Assembly: GCF_008086545.1 (NCBI RefSeq)
Contig: NZ_CP043026.1
Span: forward strand, 124,001 to 188,000
Length of the DNA: 64,000 bases
From: Spiroplasma chinense
Lineage (GTDB): Bacteria; Bacillota_I; Bacilli_A; Mycoplasmatales; Mycoplasmataceae
Reading direction: 5' to 3'
The notes under the pieces were generated by a model. It had not been told where the DNA came from and did not search any database. It was given only the letters and a program-made list of their open reading frames with translations. Made by a program: the position numbers and the translations under genes. This document shows, in pieces, positions 8,962 to 20,104 of this stretch. Numbering within the stretch: position 1 is the stretch's first letter; each line of letters begins with the position of its first letter.

Positions 8962-10908
8962 ATGAATTTTATATCAGCGCTTATCGCATGTCTTTCTTAT
9001 ACTGCAATTACAGCTTTTGTTTATACAGTAACATATGGCCTATCAAGACACTTATTTATTAAAATAAAAATATACTATGAAATAGTTTTAGGAATTGGAC
9101 TTGGTTTTATTTCAGTCTTTGGAACTATTGTTTTGTCATTGGCTATGGGTGATGACAAAAACTATTTACTAACTATTTTATTACCTATATTTTTGTTTTG
9201 AACAGCTTTACTGTTTATTTCACCATTTGCAACTATTGGGGTATTGGCTTGTAATATGATAGCTTTATTCTTGTTTCCATATCTTTTCCCACTATACTTT
9301 GGAAAAATTGAATCAACAGAAACAGCTATGTTTGTTGCTTGAGGATATTCAATATGTATAATTCTTTATTTAATAGGTATTTTTTGAAAAAAAATTGATA
9401 ATTGAACATCTTGGTCTTTAATTACAATTTCTCTTTTGGTTTCAGGATTAATTCTTATGATGCCAAAAATTAAATCAGAAGAATCTGCAAATTTTTTAAT
9501 GACACTAATGATTTGATTGGGTACAGGTTATTTAACCTATGCTTATTTATCAATTATTAATCAAATTTACAATCACGCACTACAACTTCAAAATGTTGTT
9601 GTATATGACCACCAATATTTCTTGAACCAAGCAAATGCTCATGAAGAAATATTAAAAACTATTCAAAGTAAAAAAATTAGACATGGATTCTATTTGACTT
9701 ATTTTATTTCAAATTATGATTTATTTGAAAAGAAAGTAAGTAACTTAATTCGTGAGCACGTTACAACTTCAATAGCTCAAGAGTCTTATGAAAAAATTAA
9801 AGAAAACTTTGAAGGGGCTGTATTTTTCAAACCTAACTATAAAACTTTTGGAGTATTTATCCCTGCCAATAACTTTAAAGAAGTTAGTGACAGTGAAAGT
9901 ACAAAAAATATATTTATTAAAATTGAAAAAATAGTTTCAAGTATTAGTTCAACTTTTAAAGTTGATAAATATAAAGTAAGTGTAAAAATTAAAGCTGCAC
10001 TTTCAATTTACGGATTAAATTCAAACAGTTTAGATACATTGTTTGAATTTAATAGATCAATTCAAAACAAACAAGCTTCAGAACTTATAAGTACAGTAAC
10101 TCTTGTAGATCCTATTGAATATTTAAATGAAAGAAATAGAACTAAAAAAATTCTTACTTTAAATGAAGTTGTTTCTTTAAACCACTCTTCACCAATCTTT
10201 GAACCAATTTATGATTTAAAACAAAGAGATTTTGGTTACCAATATATAAATCACATGGTAGAAGGAATTGAAATAGATTCAAACTTATTTAAAGAACAAA
10301 AAAATTTGATAAGTGAGTTTGGACTAACAACAATCTTTACTCGTTTCTTAGCATTGAGTGGGATTAAATCAATTTATAGAAACAAAATAAATGATGCTTA
10401 TTCATTTATTGGTTATGATATAAGTTATTTATCAAAAAAAGATTTTGATATTCACGAGTTCTTATCAAAATTAAAATCTTATAAAATTAATTTAAGTAAA
10501 TTAATTTTAACTTTTGACATTACAATTGAAGTTGATGATAGAGAAAGATTAGAAAAAAATATTCAATCCCTAAAAGAAAAAGGAATCAAAACTGCAATTC
10601 AAGAGTTTGGTTCAGAAAAAGCAGACTACAGTTTAATACCAATTTATAAACCAGAATATATTTTTATTGAAGGAAATGTTATTAAAAAAGTAAATTTAAT
10701 TGAAGAAAATGCACAAATAGTTTCAAATGCAATTAAGATAGCTAAAAAAATAGATGCACAAGTTGTTGCAACTAAAGTAGATACATATATAATCTTTAAA
10801 GCATTGAAAGAAATGGGAATAGAATTATTTATGGGTCACTTAATTGGTTCGGGAGTTGAACCAAAATTAGAAGCACCAGCTGAACTTGGTTTCCTATTAA
10901 ATAAATAG
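8962..10908 (+). CDS. Membrane protein with degenerate GGDEF/EAL-like region
   Basis: 648 residues. Residues 1-200 contain about six to seven membrane helices. The middle (about 235-390) is in the position of a GGDEF domain but has no GGDEF signature. Residues 414-640 follow the EAL phosphodiesterase fold: EPIYDLKQRDFGY for the EAL region, LSKLILTFDITIE, then IQEFGS (near 547) where active enzymes have DDFG, and VVATKVD (near 603) where they have AEGVE, ending in ELFMGHLIGSGVEP. Key acidic catalytic residues are therefore missing. No other cyclic-di-GMP gene is visible. It sits 12 bases upstream of mgtE, probably cotranscribed. Role unknown; perhaps sensory. Confidence 0.75.
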
Positions 10909-10920
10909 AAAGGAATTTTT

Positions 10921-12375
10921 ATGAGCCCACAAGTATCAATAGAAGAACTTAGTGAAAAAATTAAAACCTTATTATCTGAAAACAAGGTTTCAGAACTAAG
11001 GGAATTGGCAGAAGAATATTATCCTGCCGATATGGCAGAAGCTCTGTCAGAATTTGAAGACAAAGATATCATTAAAGCTTTAAGATTCTTTTTAACAGAA
11101 GATAGTGCTGAAATTTTCACTTTCTTTGATAATGAAATTCAAGAAGAAATAATTAAAAATTATTCTTCTGAACAAGTGAAAGAATTATTTGAAGAAATCT
11201 TTACAGATGACATCGTAGATATTTTAGAAGAAATGCCAAGTAACATTGTAAAAAAAGTTTTAAGAGCATCTTCGTCAGAATCAAGATTACAAATTAATAA
11301 AATATTAAAGTATGAAGAATCAACAGCTGGAAGTATCATGTCTGTTGAATATACAAAAATTAGAATTAATTGAACAGTTGGACAAGCGATTGAATTAATA
11401 AAAAAAGAAAGAGAAGAAACTGAAGAAGTAAGTCACTTCTTTGTAGTGGATGAAAGAAATAACTTGCTTGGAATTGTCGACTTAAAAAATTTATTCTTCT
11501 CAAAACCAGATACTCCAATAGAATCAATTATGGATGATAGATTTATTTTCTCTTATACAAAAGCTGATCAAGAAGAAGTAGCTGAACAATTTAAAAAATA
11601 TGATATTACAATATTGCCAATTTTAAATAGTCAAAATAAATTAGTAGGTATTATTACTGTTGATGACGTAATTGATGTTATTGAAGAAGAGGCAACAGAA
11701 GATATTCATAAACTTGCAGGGATTAGTCCAACTGAAGATGCCTATTTTAAAACAAGTGTTTGAAAAATGGTTAGATCTAGAAGTGTGTGGTTATTATTCT
11801 TAATGATATCTGCAACACTTTCACAAGTTGTTATTTCAGCTTTCATAAAAATTTATGGTGTTCATGATGGTGAAGTAACTGAAGGGGGACAAATAACAAA
11901 CATAACAACTATTGTAACTGTATTGTTAACCCCTCTGCTAACAGTTATTTCTGGAACAGCTGGTAATGCTGGAAGTCAAGCATCCACTATGGTTGTTCGT
12001 GCCCTATCTTTAAGAGAAGTTGAAACGAAAGACTTTGCTCGAGTAATGTGAAAAGAATTTAGAGTAGCTGCAATTACAGGAGTAATTCTTGTAACAGTAA
12101 ACTTCTTAAGGATGATAATAATTTATGCAGTTCAATTTAAAGGTAATATAAATCAAAAAGAACTTTGATATACAATAGCTACACTTTCTATTGCTATGTA
12201 TTTAACTTTAATTGTTTCAAAATTAATTGGTGGTTTACTTCCGATTTTAGCAAAAAAAGTAAGATTAGATCCAGCAGTAATGGCAGCGCCATTACTTACA
12301 ACTTTGGTAGATGCTCTTTCAACAGCAATATTCTTCTCAGTGGGGTTAATCTTCTTTAGTCAATTTATTTTTTAG
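10921..12375 (+). CDS. mgtE: Magnesium transporter MgtE
   Basis: Mg2+ channel of the cytoplasmic membrane, 484 residues. In order: MgtE N domain (about 5-130, with the YPADMAEAL-type helix repeats), two CBS domains (about 135-265, with ESIMDDRF and VVDEARNN-like segments), a connecting helix, then a membrane domain (about 285-484) with five helices and the GTAGNAGSQASTMVVR motif of the pore. ATG 10921 follows AAAGGAATTTTT. Several TGA codons are Trp. Cytosolic Mg2+ usually gates this family through the CBS part. Confidence 0.93.
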
Positions 12376-12391
12376 AAGGAAAAATTAAAAT

Positions 12392-13048
12392 ATGAGATTA
12401 AGAAATAAAAATTGAACCAAAGATTATATTGAAGAAAATAGTCAATATATGATTAATACAAATGAAAAAATAAATCCTGAAAAATGTTTTGAAAATAAAG
12501 GTAAATACTTTTTAGAAATTGGTTGTGGTAAAGGACAATTCAGTATTCAAAATGCTTTAAAGTATAGTCAAAATAATTATATTGCAATGGAAAAAGAGAC
12601 AACAGTAATTGGTGTTGCTCTTAAAAAAGCTATTAATACTTTTGAAGGTGAATTTAAAAATTTAAAATTTTTAAATAAGTTTGCAGAAAACTTGTTAGAT
12701 ATTTTTGAACCAAAATCTTTTGACACAATATTTTTAAATTTTTCAGATCCTTGACCTAAATCTAAACATTATAAAAAAAGATTGACTTACATTTCTTTTC
12801 TAGAAATTTACCATCAACTTTTAAAAGATGATGGATATATAGAAATCAAAACAGACAATGATAAGTTATATGAATTTAGTTTAGAAGAAATTGAAAAGTC
12901 TAAGTTTGAATTAATTATGAACACAAATGATTTGTACAGTTCAGAAAAGTTATTAGAAAATAATATACCAACAGAGTACGAACAAAAGTTTCACTCTATG
13001 GGTAAAAACATAAATAAAATTATATTAAAAAAAGTAGTGAACGATTAA
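12392..13048 (+). CDS. trmB: tRNA (guanine-N7)-methyltransferase
   Basis: Methylates G46 of the tRNA variable loop using S-adenosylmethionine. 218 residues. Motif I is LEIGCGKGQFS (about 42-52), and the family signature NFSDPWPKSKHYKKRL is complete once TGA is read as Trp, followed by YIEIKTDN. ATG 12392 is 16 bases after mgtE, with GAAGGAAAAATT as ribosome site, so it is likely in the same operon. Its stop overlaps the stop of the converging gene by four bases. Confidence 0.94.
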
Positions 13049-13617
13049 ACCTCTGGGTTTTGTTCACTACTTTTTTCTTTAACTTTTTTACTATTTTCTA
13101 AATAGAAAGTTTTATATTCTTCTTTAAATTGTTCGTGTTGATTTAAAAGATACGAAGTTATTGCAAAGAAGGTATATAAGAATATTGTGTTTATTAAATA
13201 AACACAAATATATACTCATCAATATTTTTGAGCAACTTGAGAAAAAGTTAAATCTTTGAAAATACTATTTGCACTTGTCAGTTGTATAAAGAAAGTAATT
13301 ATGGTTAACAAGTTTATGAAGATATGTATGTATCTTGAAAACTTAACACTTATAGAGTTTATTTCTCCTGATTCATCTTTTTCAACTACTATATCAAGAA
13401 AGACACTAGTAGAGGTTTTTGACATGTTAACAACACAAGCAATTAAGTATATTAATGTAAAGTCTAGAACCAACTGACTAGATCAAATTATTTTGCCTTC
13501 CTTATTTAAAGGTAAGGCAAAAACAATTATAAGAGCTATTAAGATAATTGCAAATATAACCGAACCCATTCAAAGCATAGGTTTTTTTAAAGTTGGTTTT
13601 ACTGTATTAAAATTCAA
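13045..13617 (-). CDS. Small membrane protein of unknown function
   Basis: 190 residues on the minus strand with about four hydrophobic segments and a charged, Lys/Glu-rich C-terminus. No family recognised. The proposed start is TTG at 13617, five bases after AGGTGAT; other in-frame choices are GTG 13626 and ATG 13578, so the N-terminus is uncertain. The 3' end overlaps the trmB stop (13045-13048), with no terminator between the converging genes. TGA is used as Trp. Confidence 0.62.
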
Positions 13618-13618
13618 A

Positions 13619-13668
13619 TTTATCACCTATAAGTAATTATATCTTTATAGTTGCTTAAAGGTGATAAA
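13619..13668. repeat. Inverted repeat around the minus-strand start
   Basis: TTTATCACCT (13619-13628) and AGGTGATAAA (13659-13668) are perfect inverted 10-mers 30 bases apart. On the minus strand the proximal arm holds the presumed AGGTGAT ribosome site. It could pair with the distal arm in the leader and hide that site, or be an operator. Confidence 0.5.
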
Positions 13669-13716
13669 ACTTAGTCATTTTGTGAAAAAAGTTTTTCATA
13701 AAGTTTCAATATTCTG

Positions 13717-13744
13717 TTGTAATTTGAGTGAATTGAAATATAAT
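13717..13744 (+). promoter_or_regulatory. Promoter of the BMP transporter operon
   Basis: TTGTAA (13717-13722), 16-base spacer, TATAAT (13739-13744). Transcription would start near 13751, about 20 bases before the riboswitch. Confidence 0.6.
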
Positions 13745-13767
13745 TAAGTTGTATTTAAATAGAAGTA

Positions 13768-13832
13768 AGTTCATATAAGTTGACATAACGGGTCAGCGTC
13801 TCTACACCAGACCTATCTGGTTGCTATGAAAC
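13768..13832 (+). promoter_or_regulatory. Purine-type (guanine-like) riboswitch aptamer
   Basis: The stretch fits the purine riboswitch core. P1 is GTTCATA with TATGAAAC. J1/2 contains ATATAA. P2 is GTTGAC / GTCAGC closing loop ATAACGG. J2/3 is GTCTCTAC. P3 is ACCAGA / TCTGGT closing loop CCTA, and J3/1 is GCTATG. GG at the end of L2 and CC in L3 can make the loop-loop contact. The C in GCTATG is the specificity base of guanine (not adenine) riboswitches. Short L3 resembles the Mesoplasma florum 2'-deoxyguanosine variants. U in CTAC of J2/3 favours guanine. The operon downstream is a purine/nucleoside-type importer. Confidence 0.82.
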
Positions 13833-13833
13833 A

Positions 13834-13889
13834 AGGAGGAATTTGGATAATTAAAAAGCAATTTTAATTTTCTGATTTCTCTTTTTTTT
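13834..13889 (+). terminator. Riboswitch expression platform (terminator)
   Basis: Right after P1, AAGGAGGAATTTGGAT-AATTAAAA can pair with TTTTAATT and the following pyrimidine-rich stretch to give a long imperfect stem with an 8-bp perfect tip, ending in eight T residues. It fits an intrinsic terminator controlled by the aptamer. An AAGGAGG sequence buried here is not followed by a useful start codon. Confidence 0.6.
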
Positions 13890-13980
13890 ATAAAATAGCT
13901 TTAATTGTTGAGCTTGCTATTTATCTACACTAAGAATGATACGTTTAAAAAGAAAGTTTAATACGGAGGAAAAATAATAT

Positions 13981-15321
13981 ATGAAAAAATTATTATCTGG
14001 CCTAATGGCTGTAGCAATAGTTGGATCAAGTGCTGCAAGTGTTGTTGCTTGTGGTAAAGGATTAGACACTAGTAAAATTACAGGAGAAAAAATTTGATTA
14101 GTAACAGATACTGGTAAAGTTGACGATAAATCATTTAACCAATCAGGGTTTGATGGCGGAAATTACTTTATCAATAACATTCACAACCCAAACGGAACTG
14201 ATAAAACAATTGGTAAAACTGAACCAGATGACCTAAGTGATTTACAAGCAGCATATGAAAATGCTAAATTTGATGGTGCTGGAACATTAATCTTACCAGG
14301 ATTCCACCATGCACTTGAAGGTGAAAACAAAGCTGCTAGAGTAATGAATGGTGGAACTACAATTCTACTTGACGGTGATGACGGCGGACAAGCAAACCAA
14401 ATTGGTATTATGTTTAGAGGGGATGTTTCAGGGTTCTACGCTGGATTATCTTCATTAATCCAATTATCAAACGATGCAACTTGAACTAAAAAAGAAGTTG
14501 TTATGTCAACATTCGGTGGAGTACATAATGCAGGAGCTGTTGATAACTTTATGGTTGGATATTTAGCTTCAATAGAAGTATTTAACAAAATTGTTGGTGA
14601 TGAAAAATTAAAAGAACAATTTAATGTTGGAGAAAACGTTACAAGTGCTAAAAGAGTAAGCACACAAGAAAACGGACCAGCAACTGATCAAGAATCAACA
14701 TGATTCTCAGGTTCATTTGCAGCAGGAGATGGTAAAACTTTATCAGAATCTCATATAAATGCAGGAGCATCAATTATTATGCCAGTTGCAGGACCACAAA
14801 CTAAAGATACATTAGATGCTATTGGAGATAGAAAAGATGTATTTGTTGTTGGTGTTGATACAGACCAAGTAACTTCATACGGTACTGAAAAATTCTTAAC
14901 ATCTGCTGAAAAACCTTTAGTTGATGCAACAGTAATCTCATTAGGACACTCAAAACTTTATAATGGAAAAGAAGGAGTACAAGATAAAACTCTTGCATAT
15001 GCAAAAGATAAAGGTGCTTCATTCTCTACAGCGGGAACTGATGGAAAATTCTCAAGTTACGACATGGAAGCTAAAAAAGGTGAAACATGAGAAGGAAAAA
15101 CACTATGAATGGGTGGAAAAGCCTCAAATGGTGGAAAAAATAAAGTTACTGCAGAAACTTACAACAAAGTTTCAGAAATAATAACTCAAGCAATGTTAGA
15201 AGAAACATCAATAGATTTATTTGCAAAAATTGCTACTGACGCTTCAGCTAAAAACATTTTATCAAATGCAACAGTTAAAGCTTATGCAGACAAAATTATT
15301 GCAGATTTAAATAAAGAATAA
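13981..15321 (+). CDS. BMP-family substrate-binding lipoprotein
   Basis: 446 residues. Signal peptide with lipobox ASVVAC; Cys24 is the lipidated residue. The mature part has the BMP/Med/PnrA features IWLVTDTGKVDDKSFNQSG near the N-terminus, GTLILPGFHHA and FVVGVDTDQ. This family binds purine nucleosides in several bacteria. It begins the operon with the ATPase (15413) and the permeases (16939, 19106). GGAGGAAAAATAAT is the ribosome site. The guanine-type riboswitch upstream supports a purine or nucleoside ligand. Confidence 0.9.
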
Positions 15322-15364
15322 TTTTATAAAATCAAATACTTTTGCAAGACAAAAGAAAAATGCG

Positions 15365-15394
15365 AAGTGATATTTTTATAAAATATCACTTTTT
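15365..15394 (+). terminator. Intra-operon hairpin, partial terminator
   Basis: A perfect 12-bp stem (AAGTGATATTTT / AAAATATCACTT) with three-base loop and a short T run lies between the lipoprotein and ATPase genes. It would lower expression of the membrane components relative to the binding protein. Confidence 0.65.
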
Positions 15395-15412
15395 ATATAA
15401 GGAGAAAAAACA

Positions 15413-16939
15413 GTGAACGACAATATTATTGAAATGAAAGATATTTTAATGATTTTTAACAAAAAAATCGTTGCAAATGATAATGTCAATTTTTCTGTAA
15501 AAAAAGGAGAAATACATGCCTTGATGGGTGAAAACGGAGCTGGAAAATCTACTTTGATGTCAATTTTGTTTGGTATTTATAACCCAACAAAAGGGACAAT
15601 AAAAATTAGAGGTAAAGAAGAAGTTGTCACTAGTCCAATTAAAGCAAACAAGCTAGGAATAGGTATGGTTCATCAACACTTTAAAATGGTGGACATCTTC
15701 CCGTTATGAAGAAATATTTCCCTAGGTTCAGAAGAAACAATATCAAAAACAGTAATTAATTCAAAAAAAATTAAAGCTGATATTACTGAAATAATGGAAA
15801 AATATAATCTTAGTGTAGATTTAGACATAAAAGCAGAAAATGCTTCGGTTGGTATGAAACAAAGAGCTGAAATCTTAAAAGTTTTATACCAAGGAAATGA
15901 AATTCTTGTGTTTGATGAACCCACAGCGGTTCTAACTCCTCAAGAAATTGATGGTTTTTTAGAAGTTTTATTGGAACTTCAAAAAAATGGTAAAACTATA
16001 ATACTAATTACTCACAAAATGAATGAAATCAAGAAAGTTGCAAACTCAGCAACTGTATTGAGACTTGGAAAGTCAATTGGAACTTATGATGTTAAAACAT
16101 CTTCAATTGAAGAACTTTCAGAAGCTATGGTGGGAAGAAAACTTGTTGAAATTAAAAATGAACACAGTGATCCTAAGGGAGATAATTTCTTAGAATTAAA
16201 AAATATATATGCTAACAAACAAGGATTTAAGAAGATAAATGCTTTGGATAATGTTAGTTTAGGTGTAAAAAAAGGTGAAATTGTTGCAATTGCTGGAGTT
16301 GAAGGTAATGGACAATTAGAACTTGCAAACATAATTTCTGGTATGTCTTCTCCAAATAGTGGTGAAGTTATTATCGATGGAAAAGACATTACAAAAGCAA
16401 ATGTTTCACAAAGATTTGTGAAATATAAAATGTCACATATTCCAGAAGATAGACATAAACATGGTCTAGCTTTAGATTGAAACTTAATAAATAATGGAGC
16501 ATTTGAAGATATTGCAACTCCAAAATTCTCAAGAAAAGGTATTTTGAGAAGAGGGAAAATGCAACAATATGCTCAAGATATTATTGACAAATATGATGTA
16601 CGTAATGCTGACTTTGGTTTTGCTATTGCAAGACAACTGTCAGGAGGAAACCAACAAAAAATGATAGTTGGTAGAGAATTTACAAGAGAAGCTGATTTCC
16701 ACTTGATTTTCCAACCTACTAGAGGGTTAGATGTTGGTTCAATTGAGTTTATTCACTCTCAAATTCTAAGATTAAAAAGTGAAGGAAAAGCTATATTGTT
16801 AATTTCTTATGAATTATCAGAAATTATGCAATTGGCTGACAGAATTATTGTTATAAATGCTGGCCATATTATTGGAGAAATACCTGGAAATAAAGCAGAA
16901 AGAAATCAAATCGGTAGAATGATGATGGGGGAAAAATAA
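15413..16939 (+). CDS. ABC transporter ATPase, two nucleotide-binding domains
   Basis: 508 residues in the fused double-ATPase layout of simple sugar and nucleoside importers. Domain 1 has Walker A GENGAGKST (about 41-49) and Walker B VFDEPTAVL. Its signature position reads ASVGMKQR instead of LSGGQ-like. Domain 2 has a degenerate Walker A (GVEGNGQLE) but an intact LSGGNQQK signature and a QPTRGLDVG Walker-B region, where DEP-type acid is replaced by Gln. So one composite active site is probably dead, typical of this subfamily. Start is GTG at 15413 after AAGGAGAAAAAA. It overlaps the permease start at 16939. Confidence 0.9.
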
Positions 16940-19119
16940 TGAACTTTAAATTAAAAAACTGAGTAAGACATATGAAAGTTAAAGCTCAATTAAAATCTCC
17001 AGAAATTAAAAAAACTGCTTCTTATTTCAAAACTAGTGTTATTTCAATATTAATTGGAACAGTATTGACAATGATCTTAATTTCTTTCCTTGGAGTTAAT
17101 CCGATAGATTTCTTCCAAAGAACGTTTAATGTTGTATTTACAAGAGAAATTAACCTACAAAGAACATTCTCTTGATTTGCGGTTTATGCATTATTTGCTT
17201 TAGGACTTGCAATTGGATTTAAAGTAGGTTTATTCAATATGTCAGGTTCTGGACAAGCAATTCTTTCAATGGGTGTAACTGGATTGATGTTAGTTAATGT
17301 GTTTGGAAATGTTCAAGGACAAATAAACAGAGGGAACCCAGGGTTTATAATTGTTATTTTAATAGTTATGGTTCTGGTTTCAATGTTGCTTTCTTCAATT
17401 ACTGGAATACTTAAAGTGTTCTTCAATATCCATGAAGTTGCAACTTCAATTCTATTGAACTGAACAGTATGATACATAATGAAATGAGCATTTGCTCTTA
17501 AAGGTTTCAACTCATCAACTCCTAGAATTCCTTTGGATTGAATTGCGGTTGGTGGAATTAGTTGGTTAATTCCAGTTATTCTTACAGTAATTGTATTTAT
17601 TGTGGCTTGATTTGTTTTAACATTTACAACTTTAGGATATAAATTTAAACTTGTAGGTGTTCAAAAAGATGCTGCATCATACATTGGTGTAAACTACAAA
17701 AAATATATAATCAGTGCAACAGCAATACAAGGATTTTGTATTGGACTTGGTTCATTTGTATATTGGAGTGCAATTAGAGGAGGGTATGCATTAGGAAATG
17801 ATGTAATACCAACAATTGGATTTGATGCAATTGCTATAAGTTTAATTGCATTTAACAATATATTTGGAATCTTACCAATATCATTCCTATGAGCTTTATT
17901 ATCAGTTGGAATGCCAGTTGCTGTAACTGGTTATAGTGAACTGGGAAGAGAAATATCACCATTGATCTTTGGTTTCATTGTTTACTCTTCAACATTCTCT
18001 TCACTATTCCTAAGATTTGTACCAATTAAATGGTCAAAAATTTGAATCCATTTATTCTACAATAAACCTTTACAATTAAAGGTTAAAGAATTGAAGGGTG
18101 AAATTTCAGGAATTAGAAAAGAAATTAAAAACATTAAAGCAAATAATTTTGAAGGTTTCAAAGAACTTGAAGTGTTGTTTACTAAATATCAAGAAGATAA
18201 AGAAAATCAAGAACTAAAAAAACAATTCTTAGAATTAAAACAAGAAAATATTGTAGTTCTTAAAAGAAGAATTAGTGTGATAAAAGACGAAATCGTTTAT
18301 CAACAAACTAAAGAATGTGAAAAATTCTACAACAGAGGGTTCTTATCAATTAAGAAAACTTATAACCAAAAAGCTTTAAGAAGAACTTGAGATTTATTAA
18401 ATCCAGCTGTAGCTGAACTTAACGTGATTCAAGAAGAAAAAATTCAAATTGATGCTGATTTTAAAAAATATAAAAAAGCAAAATTTGATGCTCTTAAAGA
18501 CTTTAAAAAAGAACAACATAGAAATTATGTTGAAAAATGTAGAAGACTAAAAAGCGATTATAAAATCGAAGTTTATACATTGGCTTTAGAACTAAAAGAA
18601 ATCAAAAAAAATCAACAAGATGAAGCTGCTATGGAAAAAATAAGATTACAAATCTTAAGTTTAAAAGAAAACTTAGCAACAAATCTAGAACAAGCAAAAA
18701 TTTCATATAATGATTCATTGGTTGTTAGCGAACAACAAATGAAAGAATTTGATAAAATTAATGCTGAAAATATGAAAATTAGAGAAGAAAAACTTGCAGC
18801 TCTTACAATTCAATTAGAAGAATGAAAAGAAAAAGATAAAAAAGTAAACGAAGTTTGATCAGAAATCGTTGCAAGGTTAAAAGAAAAAAACAAAGAGTTA
18901 TTATTAGAAAAAAAAGAAAAATACAATGCTGCAAAAACTGAGTTCAAAGATTTCATGACAGAGCAAAAAACTACTTTGGTTGCAAAAGCCTCTGAAATGC
19001 AAGTTTCTCAAACTGAGAAGAAAGAACTTTCAATGCAGGTTAAAAAATATAAAACAGATTATAGAGTTATGGGGTATAACAAATTTATAGAATTAGGTGA
19101 AAAATATGGATGTAAGTAG
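16939..19119 (+). CDS. ABC transporter permease with long coiled-coil tail
   Basis: 726 residues, about twice the usual size. Residues 1-375 are a normal BMP-type permease with about nine hydrophobic segments (FKVGLFNMSGSGQAI is characteristic). From about residue 379 to the end, the protein is Lys/Glu/Gln-rich with heptad-like spacing and almost no Pro or Gly, a long cytosolic coiled coil. The frame is unbroken and base composition does not change. ATG 16939 sits in the stop region of the ATPase gene; its own stop overlaps the next permease start by 14 bases. Confidence 0.88.
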
Positions 19120-20029
19120 TTTATTTCAATATACCGCTGAATTCTTTGTTATCATCTCTCTAGCAGCTTTAGCTGGAATGATAGCTGAAAGATCAGGGAT
19201 TGTAAATATTGCCATTGAAGGATTTATGACTTTGGGTGCATTAGCATTTGCAATCATCGGTAACCTATCAAGAACCCCATCTAATAATGGTATGCAAGTG
19301 CTTATATTTGTCGCAATCTTCGGATTGGGTATGATATTTTCATTAATGCATTCATTTGTAGCTATAAGGTTAAAATGTGACCAAATTATTTCTGGTACTG
19401 CTATAAACTTATTTATGCAAGGATTTGCATTGTTTATAGTAACTTCAGGAGTAGTTGGTGGAGATAAAAACTTTATCGAAGCAAAATTCCTAAATATATC
19501 ATTTGATAGCTCAAAAATATTTAGTGTATATCTTTTAATTACTATCATTATTACTGCAATATTAGGGTTCTATTTCACATTTACAAGAACAGGAAATAGA
19601 CACATTGCAGCAGGAGAAAATCCAAATGCATTAGATGCAGTTGGTATTTCTGTTAACAAATATCGTTATTTAGCAACAGCATTTTCTGGAGGGGTAGCTG
19701 CAATTGCAGGAGCATTCTTTGTAATTGTTATTAAAGCTTCAACTTTCTATGGAAGTGTTGATGGATTTGGGTTTATAGGACTTGCATTGATGATTATTGG
19801 TCAATGAAGAGTTAAATTCATCCCGCTATTCTCACTATTCTTTGCATTTATCTTTGCATTCGTAAGAATTGCAGGAGCAAGTGCTGGAATGCCAGACTTT
19901 ATTTCAAAACATAACGTTTTATTAAAAGCCTTACCATTTATACTTTCACTTGTTGCCATGGTTGCGATTTCTAAATGATCAAGACCACCAGCAGCTTCTG
20001 GAAAACATTTTGATAAGTCAAAACGTTAA
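19106..20029 (+). CDS. ABC transporter permease, second subunit
   Basis: 307 residues, polytopic, of the BMP/nucleoside-type permease family (ERSGIVNIAIEGFMTLGA, then GENPNALDAVGISV and FSGGVAAIAGAF). It pairs with the first permease to form the channel. ATG 19106 follows AGGTGA inside the preceding gene; GTG 19097 is also in frame but less well placed. The overlap suggests translational coupling. A terminator follows. Confidence 0.9.
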
Positions 20030-20036
20030 TAAACCT

Positions 20037-20060
20037 AACACCACTTTAAGTGGTGTTTTT
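20037..20060 (+). terminator. Terminator of the BMP transporter operon
   Basis: AACACCACTT / AAGTGGTGTT stem followed by T residues. Confidence 0.85.
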
Positions 20061-20104
20061 ATTTTATAAATAGGTTAAAATTAAATTAGAAAAGAGGGAA
20101 GGAA

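Noticed and set aside
13834-13850. Leader peptide after AAGGAGG in the BMP operon
   Set aside because: The only nearby start (TTG) opens a three-codon frame; the sequence is better explained as the 5' arm of the terminator stem.
14819-15181. Overlapping Leu/His- or Lys-rich frames inside the BMP lipoprotein
   Set aside because: Out-of-frame shadows with odd composition; the lipoprotein frame is continuous.
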